48,979 nucleotides of DNA from JAWXBT01 sp964523015 (GTDB lineage Bacteria > Bdellovibrionota_C > UBA2361 > J135), in contig CAZFXN010000015.1 of the NCBI GenBank assembly GCA_964523015.1, forward strand, positions 1 through 48,979. The letters run 5' to 3'. Under the pieces are notes generated by a model. The model searched no databases and was not told where the DNA came from. It saw nothing but the letters and a program-made list of their open reading frames with translations. Positions 36,769 through 44,540 of the stretch are shown here, piece by piece; position 1 is the stretch's first letter, and every line of letters begins with the position of its first letter. A program made the position numbers and the translations under genes.

Positions 36769-36842
36769 CCACTGGCCAGCCTAACTCCGCGTACTTCGCG
36801 TCCTCCTGTGTTTTCATTCCTAAAGCAACGTCGAATACTTGG

Positions 36843-38327
36843 TCACTTTATCGGAATAAATAACGCAAAGACAGAATCCTCATGAACAAGTTTCCACTCA
36901 CTGGGGGCGCGTACTAGGATCTGCGCTAAAGGTTGCGATTTATTAACCAACACCACATCAGGAGCCCAAGAGGCTAGAGTATTAGCCCATTGCCCTCTTA
37001 ATCTATAGAGATCAAATGATTCTTTGTAATGTTCAACTGGGACTAATTGAGTGCGACCATCTGTGGTTACTCTCATGTCAAAGCTTGGATCTTTTTCATA
37101 CGCTGCCCATCGACACCAGCCGCCGTGATCGAAGTGGGTTAGAACACGAATATGATCACGACCCGGTTGTTGTGAAAGATTGAGATCTTTTATCTTAGCG
37201 CAAGCAACAACTGGCTGATTAACACTTAAGTCCTGTGAGCTATCAAACATCCAAGGGGATGTTCTTATAGCAATAATCGAGATGTAGATGATTCCCAATT
37301 TTAAAATTACTGGACCTAATTTTGTAGAGATCTTTTCAAGTGCTAAAAGATCACCCTTAAATAATTTTGATATCGAATCTGCCAAAACCTGAGCACCAAA
37401 AAGTCCAAAAATCGGAGAAAACTTTAAAGCTCTAATGGTTAAAGCAAAGGAAAAAACTGTCGAAATTAGATTGCCAAAATTACCATTAATTGCTTGCCTG
37501 TTTTGAGTTCGTGCTACTAAAAAAGCGGCAACTAGTAATAAATAAGAAACTATTCCGCCGCCTGAAAGCCCCCCTCTTAATTCTGATATATACTCTCTTA
37601 AACTCTGAGGCATTGTGGCGTAATCAAAAAGAACTAGATAATTAGCTAAGGTAGAGAGATGAGAAGTATCGCTAGAAAATATTCCATACGGAGAAATAAG
37701 GGCCGAAAGTGACAGAAGTAACAACCCAGACCAAACGTAGATGGAGCTATAGGTATTTGATTTAGAAAACCCTGGAACAATCCTAAAAATAAACCAAAGT
37801 ATAGGAATAAAGATCCAGTAGACATGAATGTTCGATCCAATAATTGAGAGAGTAATTAAGATAGGAAGTTCAATTTTTCTAAATCTTGCTGAAGTAAGTA
37901 TTAAATAAGAAAGAGCCAAAAAAAGCAGGAGAAACATCTGAGGTCGTATGGAGGTAAGTTCTCCGATAAAAGTGATGCTTAAAAGAAAAGCTAGAAGTGC
38001 TGGGATAATCTCTTTATTAGAATCAATGGTTCTATGAATAATGATAGAAAGCAGCACAGCTAAAAATCCCATTACAACGCCGAGTAAAACTCTAAGACCG
38101 TTAAATCCTGCTACTGTATAAATTTTGTAGAATAATATTTGACTCAGCCAATGGTAATCAATCCACAGAAAACCAAAGGTGTTAATTGGATCTGTTTCTG
38201 GAACTTGCCCATGGGAAAGAATCCAAGATCCTCCGAGAAGATGCCAGCCAAGGTCTGGATCATGGACCGGCATATACCAAAAAGTAAGACCATAGATAAA
38301 TGAAAAAAAGTAGAATAAGGCTCGCAT
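36843..38327 (-). CDS. Polytopic membrane protein, GT-C-like
   Basis: I start at the ATG at 38327 (494 residues); a TTG at 38348 would add seven. The N-terminal loop HDPDLGWHLLGGSWILSHG with PETDP is typical of a family of membrane proteins resembling GT-C glycosyltransferases, where the Asp pair could be catalytic. About ten membrane segments follow and a soluble C-terminal domain of about 110 residues contains HFDHGGWCRWAAYE and PDVVLVN. It stands alone. Acceptor and donor are unknown; it could use lipid-linked sugar made elsewhere in the window. Confidence 0.65.
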   Translation of the reverse strand: MRALFYFFSFIYGLTFWYMPVHDPDLGWHLLGGSWILSHGQVPETDPINTFGFLWIDYHWLSQILFYKIYTVAGFNGLRVLLGVVMGFLAVLLSIIIHRTIDSNKEIIPALLAFLLSITFIGELTSIRPQMFLLLFLALSYLILTSARFRKIELPILITLSIIGSNIHVYWIFIPILWFIFRIVPGFSKSNTYSSIYVWSGLLLLSLSALISPYGIFSSDTSHLSTLANYLVLFDYATMPQSLREYISELRGGLSGGGIVSYLLLVAAFLVARTQNRQAINGNFGNLISTVFSFALTIRALKFSPIFGLFGAQVLADSISKLFKGDLLALEKISTKLGPVILKLGIIYISIIAIRTSPWMFDSSQDLSVNQPVVACAKIKDLNLSQQPGRDHIRVLTHFDHGGWCRWAAYEKDPSFDMRVTTDGRTQLVPVEHYKESFDLYRLRGQWANTLASWAPDVVLVNKSQPLAQILVRAPSEWKLVHEDSVFALFIPIK

Positions 38328-38513
38328 GTTATTAAAAAATATACCCAAACTAAAAAACGTGCCAGGATTGATTATGAGTTGCTAGGATCCTGAAATATGA
38401 AGATCCCTGATTAATGGGTTAATTAGCAAAAAAACATATGCTGATTACACTATCTTTGAATTTTTTTGTAACTACTATAGACTACACCTATTGAATCCCA
38501 AATAAGGATCTAA

Positions 38514-39683
38514 GTGACATCTATTCATACTTCAAGACCAGCAACGGCTCACATAAACCTAAACGGGCTTAAACACAACGTTGAGTTGGTAAAAAAACTC
38601 GTTGCTCCATCAAAAATTATGGCTGTAATAAAGGCCAATGGATATGGTCATGGACTTATTGAAGCGGCACAGACATTCGAAGCTGCTAAAGTTCATTCTC
38701 TTGCCACTGCTTATGTTGAAGAGGGAATTGCCCTTCGCAAAGCCGGAATAAAATGTCCAATTTTAGTAATGAGCGGAATGCTTGAGGGTCAGATAGGTCA
38801 GTATATTGAAAATGATCTTCAGATGGTTGGACTTTCATTAAGTAAACTTGATCAGATAGATGAGGTTGCCGCCAAGCTAAAAAAGAATGCAAAAATTCAT
38901 CTAAAGATTGATACCGGCATGAATCGCATTGGGCAGCACTACTACTCATCCAAAAAACTTTTTGAAAAAGCAATCTCTTTAAAGCACATTACGATCGAGG
39001 GTGTAATGTCTCATCTGGCTTGTGCTGACGATGAAGATATCTCTTTTACCAAACTTCAACTTGAAAGATTTCTTGAAGCTATCTCATTTTTTGAAAAGCA
39101 TTCTTTATCAATGCCACTTAGGCATATCTCCAATTCTGCTGCTGCGGTAAGAATACCTGAAGCTCAACTTGATATGATTCGACCAGGGATAATTCTTTAT
39201 GGTGTTTCGCCATTTAAGGCTGAAGTAGAAGCCTCTCTGAATGACTCAGCGCTATCTTTTCTTAAAGATCTCCAACCAGCAATGGAGATAAAATCTCAAG
39301 TTGTATATTTTAAAGTTATTAAGGGTGGTACTGGAGTAAGTTACGGTCACTCTTGGAAAGCCCCAACTGATACTCGAATTGTTACAGTGCCAATCGGATA
39401 CGGTGATGGGTTGCCGCGATCAATTTCAAATAAAGGATCGGTAATAATTAAAGGTAAAAAATATCCTATAGTTGGCAATGTCTGCATGGACCAATTACTG
39501 GTTAACTTGGGACCAGATGGCGAAGCCTATAATGGGGATGAGGTTATTTTTGTAGGGCAGGGAACTGGCGATAGTGGTAGTGAAAAAATTTCAATTCACG
39601 ATCTAGCAAGTTGGGCTGGAACAATCCCTCATGAAATACTTGTCTCGTTTAATGAAAGACTTCCAAGAGTATATAAATCTTAA
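38514..39683 (+). CDS. alr: Alanine racemase
   Basis: The 389-residue PLP enzyme supplies D-alanine for peptidoglycan. K40 in VIKANGYGHG binds PLP, Y277 in GVSYGHSW is the second catalytic base, and VCMDQ is the usual substrate-site block. The start is GTG with AAGGAT about six bases upstream. Length is normal. No neighbouring wall gene is present. Confidence 0.95.
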   Translation: MTSIHTSRPATAHINLNGLKHNVELVKKLVAPSKIMAVIKANGYGHGLIEAAQTFEAAKVHSLATAYVEEGIALRKAGIKCPILVMSGMLEGQIGQYIENDLQMVGLSLSKLDQIDEVAAKLKKNAKIHLKIDTGMNRIGQHYYSSKKLFEKAISLKHITIEGVMSHLACADDEDISFTKLQLERFLEAISFFEKHSLSMPLRHISNSAAAVRIPEAQLDMIRPGIILYGVSPFKAEVEASLNDSALSFLKDLQPAMEIKSQVVYFKVIKGGTGVSYGHSWKAPTDTRIVTVPIGYGDGLPRSISNKGSVIIKGKKYPIVGNVCMDQLLVNLGPDGEAYNGDEVIFVGQGTGDSGSEKISIHDLASWAGTIPHEILVSFNERLPRVYKS

Positions 39684-39742
39684 GTGTATAGACCCAAGCC
39701 ATCTGTTAATATCCTGTTAAAAAACTTATTAGTGATCCAAAA

Positions 39743-39784
39743 AGCAAGGTAGTAACAGCAAGGTAGTGACAGCAAGGTAGTGGT
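39743..39784. repeat. Three tandem 14-bp repeats
   Basis: AGCAAGGTAGTAAC, AGCAAGGTAGTGAC and AGCAAGGTAGTGGT follow each other without gaps. They lie between alr and the unusual minus-strand gene, and the last copy runs into the hairpin at 39782. Confidence 0.85.
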
Positions 39785-39819
39785 TGATGCTAGGCGGGGG
39801 AACCGCTCTAACATCAACC
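39782..39819. repeat. Long imperfect hairpin after alr
   Basis: GGTTGATGCTAGGCGG pairs with CCGCTCTAACATCAACC with one small internal mismatch or bulge, around a five-base loop. It could end transcription from alr, from the minus-strand gene, or both; neither side has a clear T-tract. Confidence 0.65.
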
Positions 39820-39865
39820 CCACTTCCTGAAAGTCGTACCTGACGATCAGTTCTCAATGTCAGTC

Positions 39866-40507
39866 CTAGATGTCACCTGAAAGAAGCGAGATCTCTCGTC
39901 TCTCTTGAGAGACCTGCTGCAAAGAGTCATTCTTCCTCGCCGGCTCTCCACCTTTGAGGATGTGACGAGTGTCCCTGTGCTTCTCCAGTGACTCGATCGC
40001 CTCCCTGAGTGAAGAATCTCCCTCTTCCTTCTCGAGCTTGCTCCCCATTTGGCGGAATTGCTCAAGATCGGAAGAGTAGTGATACTGCACTCGACACGTC
40101 GGATCGTTGAAGCTGCCGAGATCCTCAAGCGCGATCCAGTGATAGAACTCGTAAACGGTATCACCGGGGATCTCAAGCCAAGCCTCCTTGGCTTCACTGA
40201 TCGAGCGGACCAGCTCGTTCCGAGCTTTAAGGCCTGACTCGATCCTTTCCTTCATAGCCAGAAAGGCTTTGCGTGAAAGCTTCGGATCTGTTTTTGAGGC
40301 TCCTTCCACGAAAGCCTCCCAAAGATCTTTGGTCGTCGGAACGCTCGTCGTTTGAAGCGGCTACTTCTTCGGGGCCTCCTTCGGGGACTTCTTCGTGGAC
40401 TTCTTAGCAGCTTTTTTGGCTGCCTGAGTTTGAGCAGGTTTTTCTGTGCTCCTTGCTCGATCGCTGCTCACCCTGTCGGGTGAGCTCCCCTTCTTTTTGG
40501 TACTCAT
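39866..40507 (-). CDS. Unknown protein with histone-tail-like start and in-frame TAG
   Basis: From an ATG at 40507 a frame of 48 codons encodes a Lys/Ala/Ser/Pro-rich peptide (QAAKKAAKKSTKKSPKEAP) and meets TAG at 40361-40363. The same frame stays open to 39866, adding 17 codons (beginning PLQTTSVPTTKDLWEAF) and then a GTG at 40309 with GGGAGG five bases before it. So this may be one 213-codon gene with a nonsense mutation or readthrough, or two genes: a 48-residue basic peptide and a 147-residue helical, charged protein (39866-40309). TAG is a normal stop elsewhere in the window. G+C is about 55%, against about 38% next door. The basic tail would suit DNA or RNA binding. I recognise no family. 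Confidence 0.5.
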
Positions 40508-40514
40508 GACAACT

Positions 40515-40548
40515 GTGCTAGTTTTTCAACCAGCACCTCTCCTCCCGG
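40515..40548 (-). promoter_or_regulatory. Hairpin between ribosome site and start codon
   Basis: On the minus strand GGGAGGAG is followed by a 9-bp stem (GTGCTGGTT / AACTAGCAC, one G-U pair) closed by a GAAA loop, then AGTTGTC and the ATG at 40507. The linear distance is too long for initiation, but the folded stem would bring the ribosome site to about nine bases from the ATG. Confidence 0.55.
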
Positions 40549-41090
40549 ATTCAGATGAATGATCATTACCTCAGGGGTTTAAAATACCCATCTTGGTGCA
40601 GACCTTGAAAGTTCTTGATTTATGAATTTGATAAAAGCAAAAGACTTTAGAGGGTCACACCAAATAAAACCTTGATTAAGATGGCTTAGGTCATTGGTTG
40701 AACATTTCTCTACTATAATTTCAACTCAATTTCATTACTTTCTGTTCGGCGTATATTGTTCAGCCAAAGACCTAATGCAAAATTTACTATTTTTTGTTTA
40801 CAAGAAGGAACAGGGTCGAGATACTACCCCAACAAATCTTCTTTGTCGATCAAACTGAAATAACTAGGATAAAGGTTTAAATACCGATTTTGATCGGTTT
40901 TGTTTGCATAAATCAGAAATTTAAGTAAGATTTAGAGATTCCAGGGTAATCATACCTCGCTCATTTAACTTCAAATTTAGTAGAAAATCTAAAAAACAAG
41001 TGTTTCGGCGGGAAGAGTTAAGCTCTTCATCTTCTGCTTTTTTCAATACGCATTTCCCACCACTAGTCTTGACTCTCCCCGCTTGGAGCA
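40549..41090. other. AT-rich gap without a supported gene
   Basis: No convincing reading frame is seen on either strand. Two small hairpins are visible: ACCGAT-TTTG-ATCGGT followed by a T-rich stretch (40883-40905), and GAAGAG/CTCTTC (41012-41028) with six T bases ten bases later. A TATAAT lies at 40714-40719 without a good -35 box. The gap probably holds control sequences for the two genes that flank it. Confidence 0.5.
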
Positions 41091-41215
41091 CCACAGTCTG
41101 TAGCTTTTGTGATCTTTGGTTCGAGCTTTCCTGAGCTTGAAACTTACCACTAAGCTGTGGCGGGTTTTATTGGCATCCTTTTAAGCGGGCACACCTTAAT
41201 GGTCGTCTTAAAAGG
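41091..41215 (+). promoter_or_regulatory. Structured leader of the downstream unknown gene
   Basis: CCACAG (41091-41096) pairs with CTGTGG (41155-41160) and encloses a hairpin TTCGAGCT/AGCTTGAA (41120-41141); then CCTTTTAAG (41177-41185) pairs perfectly with CTTAAAAGG (41207-41215). The last stem ends six bases before the ribosome site of the next gene. This could be a cis-regulatory RNA or a small RNA. Confidence 0.4.
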
Positions 41216-41235
41216 GTACGGGAGGAGTGAACTAG

Positions 41236-41595
41236 ATGACAAGTTCGATCGCACCGGCTCACCTGAGCATCGCATGGTCCGTCAAGCACGCCATCACCTA
41301 CGGAGAAACTTTGATCGGCAACTTCGTGCTGATGCACCAGATGCCGAAGGGAGAGAAGGGGTCGAGCAAGCTGACCATCAGCTGCATCGGAAAGAAGCGT
41401 GAGCAGCAGCAAACGGTTTCCTTCGATTCGACGGTTCGTCGGAAGCTCCAGCATCGGACGAACGCTCAGCCGATCGCGAACGGAGTTCTCGATGCGGTGA
41501 CTCAGATCGAAGCCGCCATAGAGAAGCTCTCGATGAAGGTCTTGGCCAAGGCAGGTCGTCCGAAGACCTACTCGACCACCGCAACCAACGTCTGA
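41236..41595 (+). CDS. Unknown small basic protein in G+C-rich patch
   Basis: The 119-residue protein starts with ATG, with GGAGG ten bases upstream. It is basic in the middle (CIGKKREQQQ, STVRRKLQHR), has no signal or membrane segment, and ends with a likely helix and the short tail GRPKTYSTTATNV. A 60-base stretch I counted is 53% G+C. Overlapping minus-strand frames lack a ribosome site and have low-complexity content. A strong terminator follows 21 bases after the stop. No family is recognised; foreign origin is possible. Confidence 0.6.
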   Translation: MTSSIAPAHLSIAWSVKHAITYGETLIGNFVLMHQMPKGEKGSSKLTISCIGKKREQQQTVSFDSTVRRKLQHRTNAQPIANGVLDAVTQIEAAIEKLSMKVLAKAGRPKTYSTTATNV

Positions 41596-41616
41596 GATCC
41601 TGAACGTGCAGTCAGT

Positions 41617-41650
41617 GCCCGCCCTTAGAGCTTACACTCTCGGGGCGGGC
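41617..41650 (+). terminator. Strong terminator-like hairpin
   Basis: GCCCGCCC pairs with GGGCGGGC, with a second inner stem AGAG/CTCT around a six-base loop. The following bases are ACACCTTTCTTC, a weak T-rich tail. It ends the unknown gene at 41236-41595. Confidence 0.7.
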
Positions 41651-41766
41651 ACACCTTTCTTCATCTTAGCTGCCTTTCTTAACCATATCTGTTATAATAA
41701 AGGAATATTTACTGTGGTGCTTTAGCGTTACTATCTTTATTTTTAACTCTTCATTCCCCATTGCTT

Positions 41767-42150
41767 ATGCCTTACTGCATCCTTGAATACACAGCGAATG
41801 TAATCGATCAATTCGATCCAAAGATCCTCTTAGGAGATCTTCACACACTGATCATTAATTCTGGTCTCTTTGAACTAAATAAAATCAAGAGCAGAATCGT
41901 AAAGCATGAGAATTTCTTAGTAGGGGATGGCGATCCTAAAAATTCCTTTATCTATCTTCAGATTCGCATCCTTGATGGACGTGATGAAGAGGTAAGAAAG
42001 CTACTCTCTTCGGAGTCTTTAAAAATACTTGAACGCACATTTCCTAAAACACTGGAAAGTCTTAACTGCTCTATGACTGTTGAAGTTTGTGAAATAGATC
42101 GGGCAACTCATGCTCGATCTACTATGAAAGATAAAGCTCTCAAGAGCTAG
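41767..42150 (+). CDS. CHMI-like isomerase (5-carboxymethyl-2-hydroxymuconate isomerase family)
   Basis: I start at the ATG at 41767 (127 residues), not the TTG at 41761, because this family uses the N-terminal proline exposed after Met removal as the catalytic base and the ATG gives MPYCILEYTAN, the family's standard start. RIVKHENFLVGDGDPKNSFIYLQIRIL holds the Arg and the core strand as in HpcD/CHMI. Family enzymes tautomerise muconate-type intermediates in homoprotocatechuate breakdown, but no other gene of that pathway is here, so the real substrate is uncertain. A perfect TATAAT lies at 41693-41698. The gene converges on engB. Confidence 0.75.
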   Translation: MPYCILEYTANVIDQFDPKILLGDLHTLIINSGLFELNKIKSRIVKHENFLVGDGDPKNSFIYLQIRILDGRDEEVRKLLSSESLKILERTFPKTLESLNCSMTVEVCEIDRATHARSTMKDKALKS

Positions 42151-42167
42151 TCTTGTCAGTATAAGAG

Positions 42168-42767
42168 TTATTGAAAGAGAATCGGTAAAATCTTACCCCA
42201 AACGGATCGGGTAGATATCTTCTCGCCACTAAGAATAACATCTCCTGGCGAAAGCCCATAAAGATCACTGATCTTTTTTACTGCTTTTATTCGATCATTA
42301 TTTGATAACTTATCTGCCTTAGTAAGGATCACAATTAACTGAACTCCTGATTCAAATGCACTATCTCTTAAAAGGATCTCCTCAGTACCAGGTTCTCGTC
42401 TAATATCATTTAGTAAACAGATCAGTGATAAATTTTTTCTACTCTCTAAGTAGGTCACAATAAGATCAGTTAACCCTGCTCTTTTCCTTTTAGAAACCTT
42501 AGCGAAACCAAAACCTGGCAGATCAGCGCATATGATCTCTCTCTTTTTTTTATTAGATTCCGACAATTCAACCTGAAAAATATTAACCTCTTGAGTCCTA
42601 CCAGGCCTAGAGCTTGCGCGAGCCAGTCCTTTATTATTGACCAATCTATTAATGAAGGTTGATTTTCCAACATTTGATCTTCCTAAAAAAGCGACCTCAG
42701 GAAGTTTTGAAGTTGGGATCATGCTGGGCTCATACGCCCCACCTATAAATTTTGCGGTTATATGCAT
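42168..42767 (-). CDS. engB: Ribosome biogenesis GTPase EngB (YihA/YsxC)
   Basis: The 199-residue GTPase has G1 GRSNVGKS (about 30-37), a Thr-containing switch (SRPGRTQEVN), G3 DLPGFGFAKV and G4 TKADKL, all in EngB order and with normal length. It acts in 50S subunit assembly in the cytoplasm. It follows the ccmD-like gene in the same direction by 108 bases and may be the end of that transcription unit or have its own promoter. Confidence 0.94.
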   Translation of the reverse strand: MHITAKFIGGAYEPSMIPTSKLPEVAFLGRSNVGKSTFINRLVNNKGLARASSRPGRTQEVNIFQVELSESNKKKREIICADLPGFGFAKVSKRKRAGLTDLIVTYLESRKNLSLICLLNDIRREPGTEEILLRDSAFESGVQLIVILTKADKLSNNDRIKAVKKISDLYGLSPGDVILSGEKISTRSVWGKILPILFQ

Positions 42768-42875
42768 AAAGAAAATCTTTGTACTTCTGTGTTTTTGTTC
42801 TGCTTATTTGTCCGAAGCGTAAGTTCTTATCTTACTATACTCTCTTACCATACTCTGGCTCTATCGCCCCTTCTA

Positions 42876-43034
42876 TTACCCATCTACTTCTTGAGCCTCT
42901 AGGGCTTTATTTATCCGTATAGAGAGGGAGAATAGATAGGCACAAAAGATACACCAAAGCACAGAATATCCCCAGAAAAGTGCCGGGAATGTATTTGGCT
43001 GTATGTTTTGTAGCGCGCTGGGCAGAGTCTCCAT
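42876..43034 (-). CDS. ccmD: CcmD-like small membrane protein
   Basis: A 52-codon frame starts at ATG 43034. It encodes one membrane helix (about residues 18-38: FWGYSVLWCIFCAYLFSL) followed by the basic and then acidic tail SIRINKALEAQE, the pattern of CcmD. CcmD joins CcmC to heme-loaded CcmE and helps their release in System I. The gene lies in the ccm operon after ccmC, but with an aquaporin gene between them, which is unusual. It is too short to score well on its own; context makes it likely. Confidence 0.7.
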   Translation of the reverse strand: METLPSALQNIQPNTFPALFWGYSVLWCIFCAYLFSLSIRINKALEAQEVDG

Positions 43035-43071
43035 GATATCCCTATCGATATTCCTATAATTTCTTCTCTAG

Positions 43072-43704
43072 CTATTCATTACTATTGGTTTCACTACTAT
43101 TAGTATAGCCATATACAGTTGAAGCGATAAATCCACCAAGAAATGGCCCAACTAGATACAGGCACATATTGTTAACGTAAGATCCGCCAGTGGCATAGTC
43201 AACTAGCATAGGACCAATAGCTACTGCTGGATTAAAGGCTCCACCACTTAAATCTCCAAATGAATAGGCAAGCGCTGTTACTGTTAAGCCTATCGCCAAT
43301 CCATAAATATAATTTCCCTTTAGCTTAGGAGCGAGGACAACATTAAGAACCACTAAAGCAAGTGCTGCTGTAGCGAGTGCCTCTATGAATATTGCTAGAG
43401 TAAAACTAACATTATCGGCTGGTGATGGGGCAAAGCTTTCGGTGAATGTTACATAATGAAAAATCCCAGCCAATGTCGCACCTAAGATCTGACTAATCCA
43501 ATATGAAACAGCGGTATTGATACTTATGTTATTACGAAAATATAACGCTAAGGTAACAGCTGGATTATAATGAGCTCCTGAAATATGAGCACCACAATAT
43601 ACCATCACTGTTAGCATTAATCCGATAGCCAAAGGCTCTCCGGAAAATCCGATAGTCGTGACTAAAAAGAAAGTTCCAATTAGTTCCATTAAATTCTTTC
43701 GCAT
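43072..43704 (-). CDS. Aquaporin (MIP family)
   Basis: I start at ATG 43704 (210 residues) because GGAG lies seven bases upstream; an in-frame start at 43749 would add 15 poorly hydrophobic residues. The two pore half-helices carry NPAVT and NPAVA, and six membrane segments are visible. Water or small neutral solutes such as glycerol pass through such channels; the filter residues cannot be assigned here without alignment, so aquaporin versus glycerol facilitator is open. It sits between ccmC and the ccmD-like gene, all on the minus strand. Confidence 0.92.
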   Translation of the reverse strand: MRKNLMELIGTFFLVTTIGFSGEPLAIGLMLTVMVYCGAHISGAHYNPAVTLALYFRNNISINTAVSYWISQILGATLAGIFHYVTFTESFAPSPADNVSFTLAIFIEALATAALALVVLNVVLAPKLKGNYIYGLAIGLTVTALAYSFGDLSGGAFNPAVAIGPMLVDYATGGSYVNNMCLYLVGPFLGGFIASTVYGYTNSSETNSNE

Positions 43705-43848
43705 AACGGTTCTCCAAAATTTATCAAGGGGATCAAAGCCAACGGCCACTAAACAGAATGATTTTTACCATGATTGCCTAAGATCTGGCTATACGAATAA
43801 AACGAAGGGGAAAAAGCGAGAGGGAAAACGAGGAAAAACAAATAGAGA

Positions 43849-44532
43849 TCAGCTCCGTCTTTTTAGCAGCTCTAGCCTTGATCTAACCCAGACAAGGAGG
43901 AACTGAAGTAGGATCATGGCGATAATGGTTATAAGCATTGCCTTAGTAAATGATGGATCTCTAAGGCCTCTCTCTTGTACTACCTGTGGATGTAGCTGAG
44001 CTGTCTGTGGCAGAAATTTTACACTGTAAACAACCAAGGGCACATTAATAGCAGCAAGAATTGAAAATGCGGCGGTATGGTTAGCGACTTTGTCTTTATC
44101 CCCAAACCAACGCAGAAGATTTATCGCTATTAAAATAAGCAAAAGAATTAAAAAGCTAACCAGTCGAGGCTCCCATCGAAACCAGGTATTCCAGGCTGAA
44201 TGCCCCCAGATCATTCCAGTTGTCATTACTATCAGACAGAAAACCAATGCTACCTCTGCTGCAGCAACTAACAGGATATCCCAAAATGGATTTCTATTAG
44301 CAAAGTGTCCAAGAGCTGCTAAAAACAAAAGGGCAACGGCAATGTATGTTGCGATTGCACATCCAACATGAAAATAAAAAATTCTCTGCACTGCTCCCAT
44401 GACTCTCTCGTTTGGAACCACAAGAAAGACCATGTAATTGGCATATAGTACAGCAAAGAATGTCAAAGCAAATAATGCAATTTCAGTAAACTTTATAAAG
44501 GATCTTTTTTGATAGAACTTAATTTCTGACAT
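43849..44532 (-). CDS. ccmC: Heme exporter/heme-handling protein CcmC
   Basis: The 227-residue membrane protein has six likely helices and the Trp-rich heme-handling motif WGHSAWNTWFRWEPRLVSF in place of the usual WGxxWxxWWxWDxRL. CcmC loads heme onto CcmE at the outer face of the inner membrane. It follows ccmB by eight bases. Where most CcmC proteins read WDxRL this one reads WEPRL. Confidence 0.9.
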   Translation of the reverse strand: MSEIKFYQKRSFIKFTEIALFALTFFAVLYANYMVFLVVPNERVMGAVQRIFYFHVGCAIATYIAVALLFLAALGHFANRNPFWDILLVAAAEVALVFCLIVMTTGMIWGHSAWNTWFRWEPRLVSFLILLLILIAINLLRWFGDKDKVANHTAAFSILAAINVPLVVYSVKFLPQTAQLHPQVVQERGLRDPSFTKAMLITIIAMILLQFLLVWVRSRLELLKRRS

Positions 44533-44540
44533 CTGAGCCT

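Noticed and set aside
39847..40197. Alternative minus-strand frame in the G+C-rich patch
   Set aside because: Its product is Ser/Arg-rich and looks like an off-frame reading; the frame through 40309 has a ribosome site and balanced composition.
41167..41454. Minus-strand reading frame overlapping the 119-residue gene
   Set aside because: No ribosome site, Leu/Arg-rich low-complexity product, and the plus-strand frame has GGAGG and a matching terminator.
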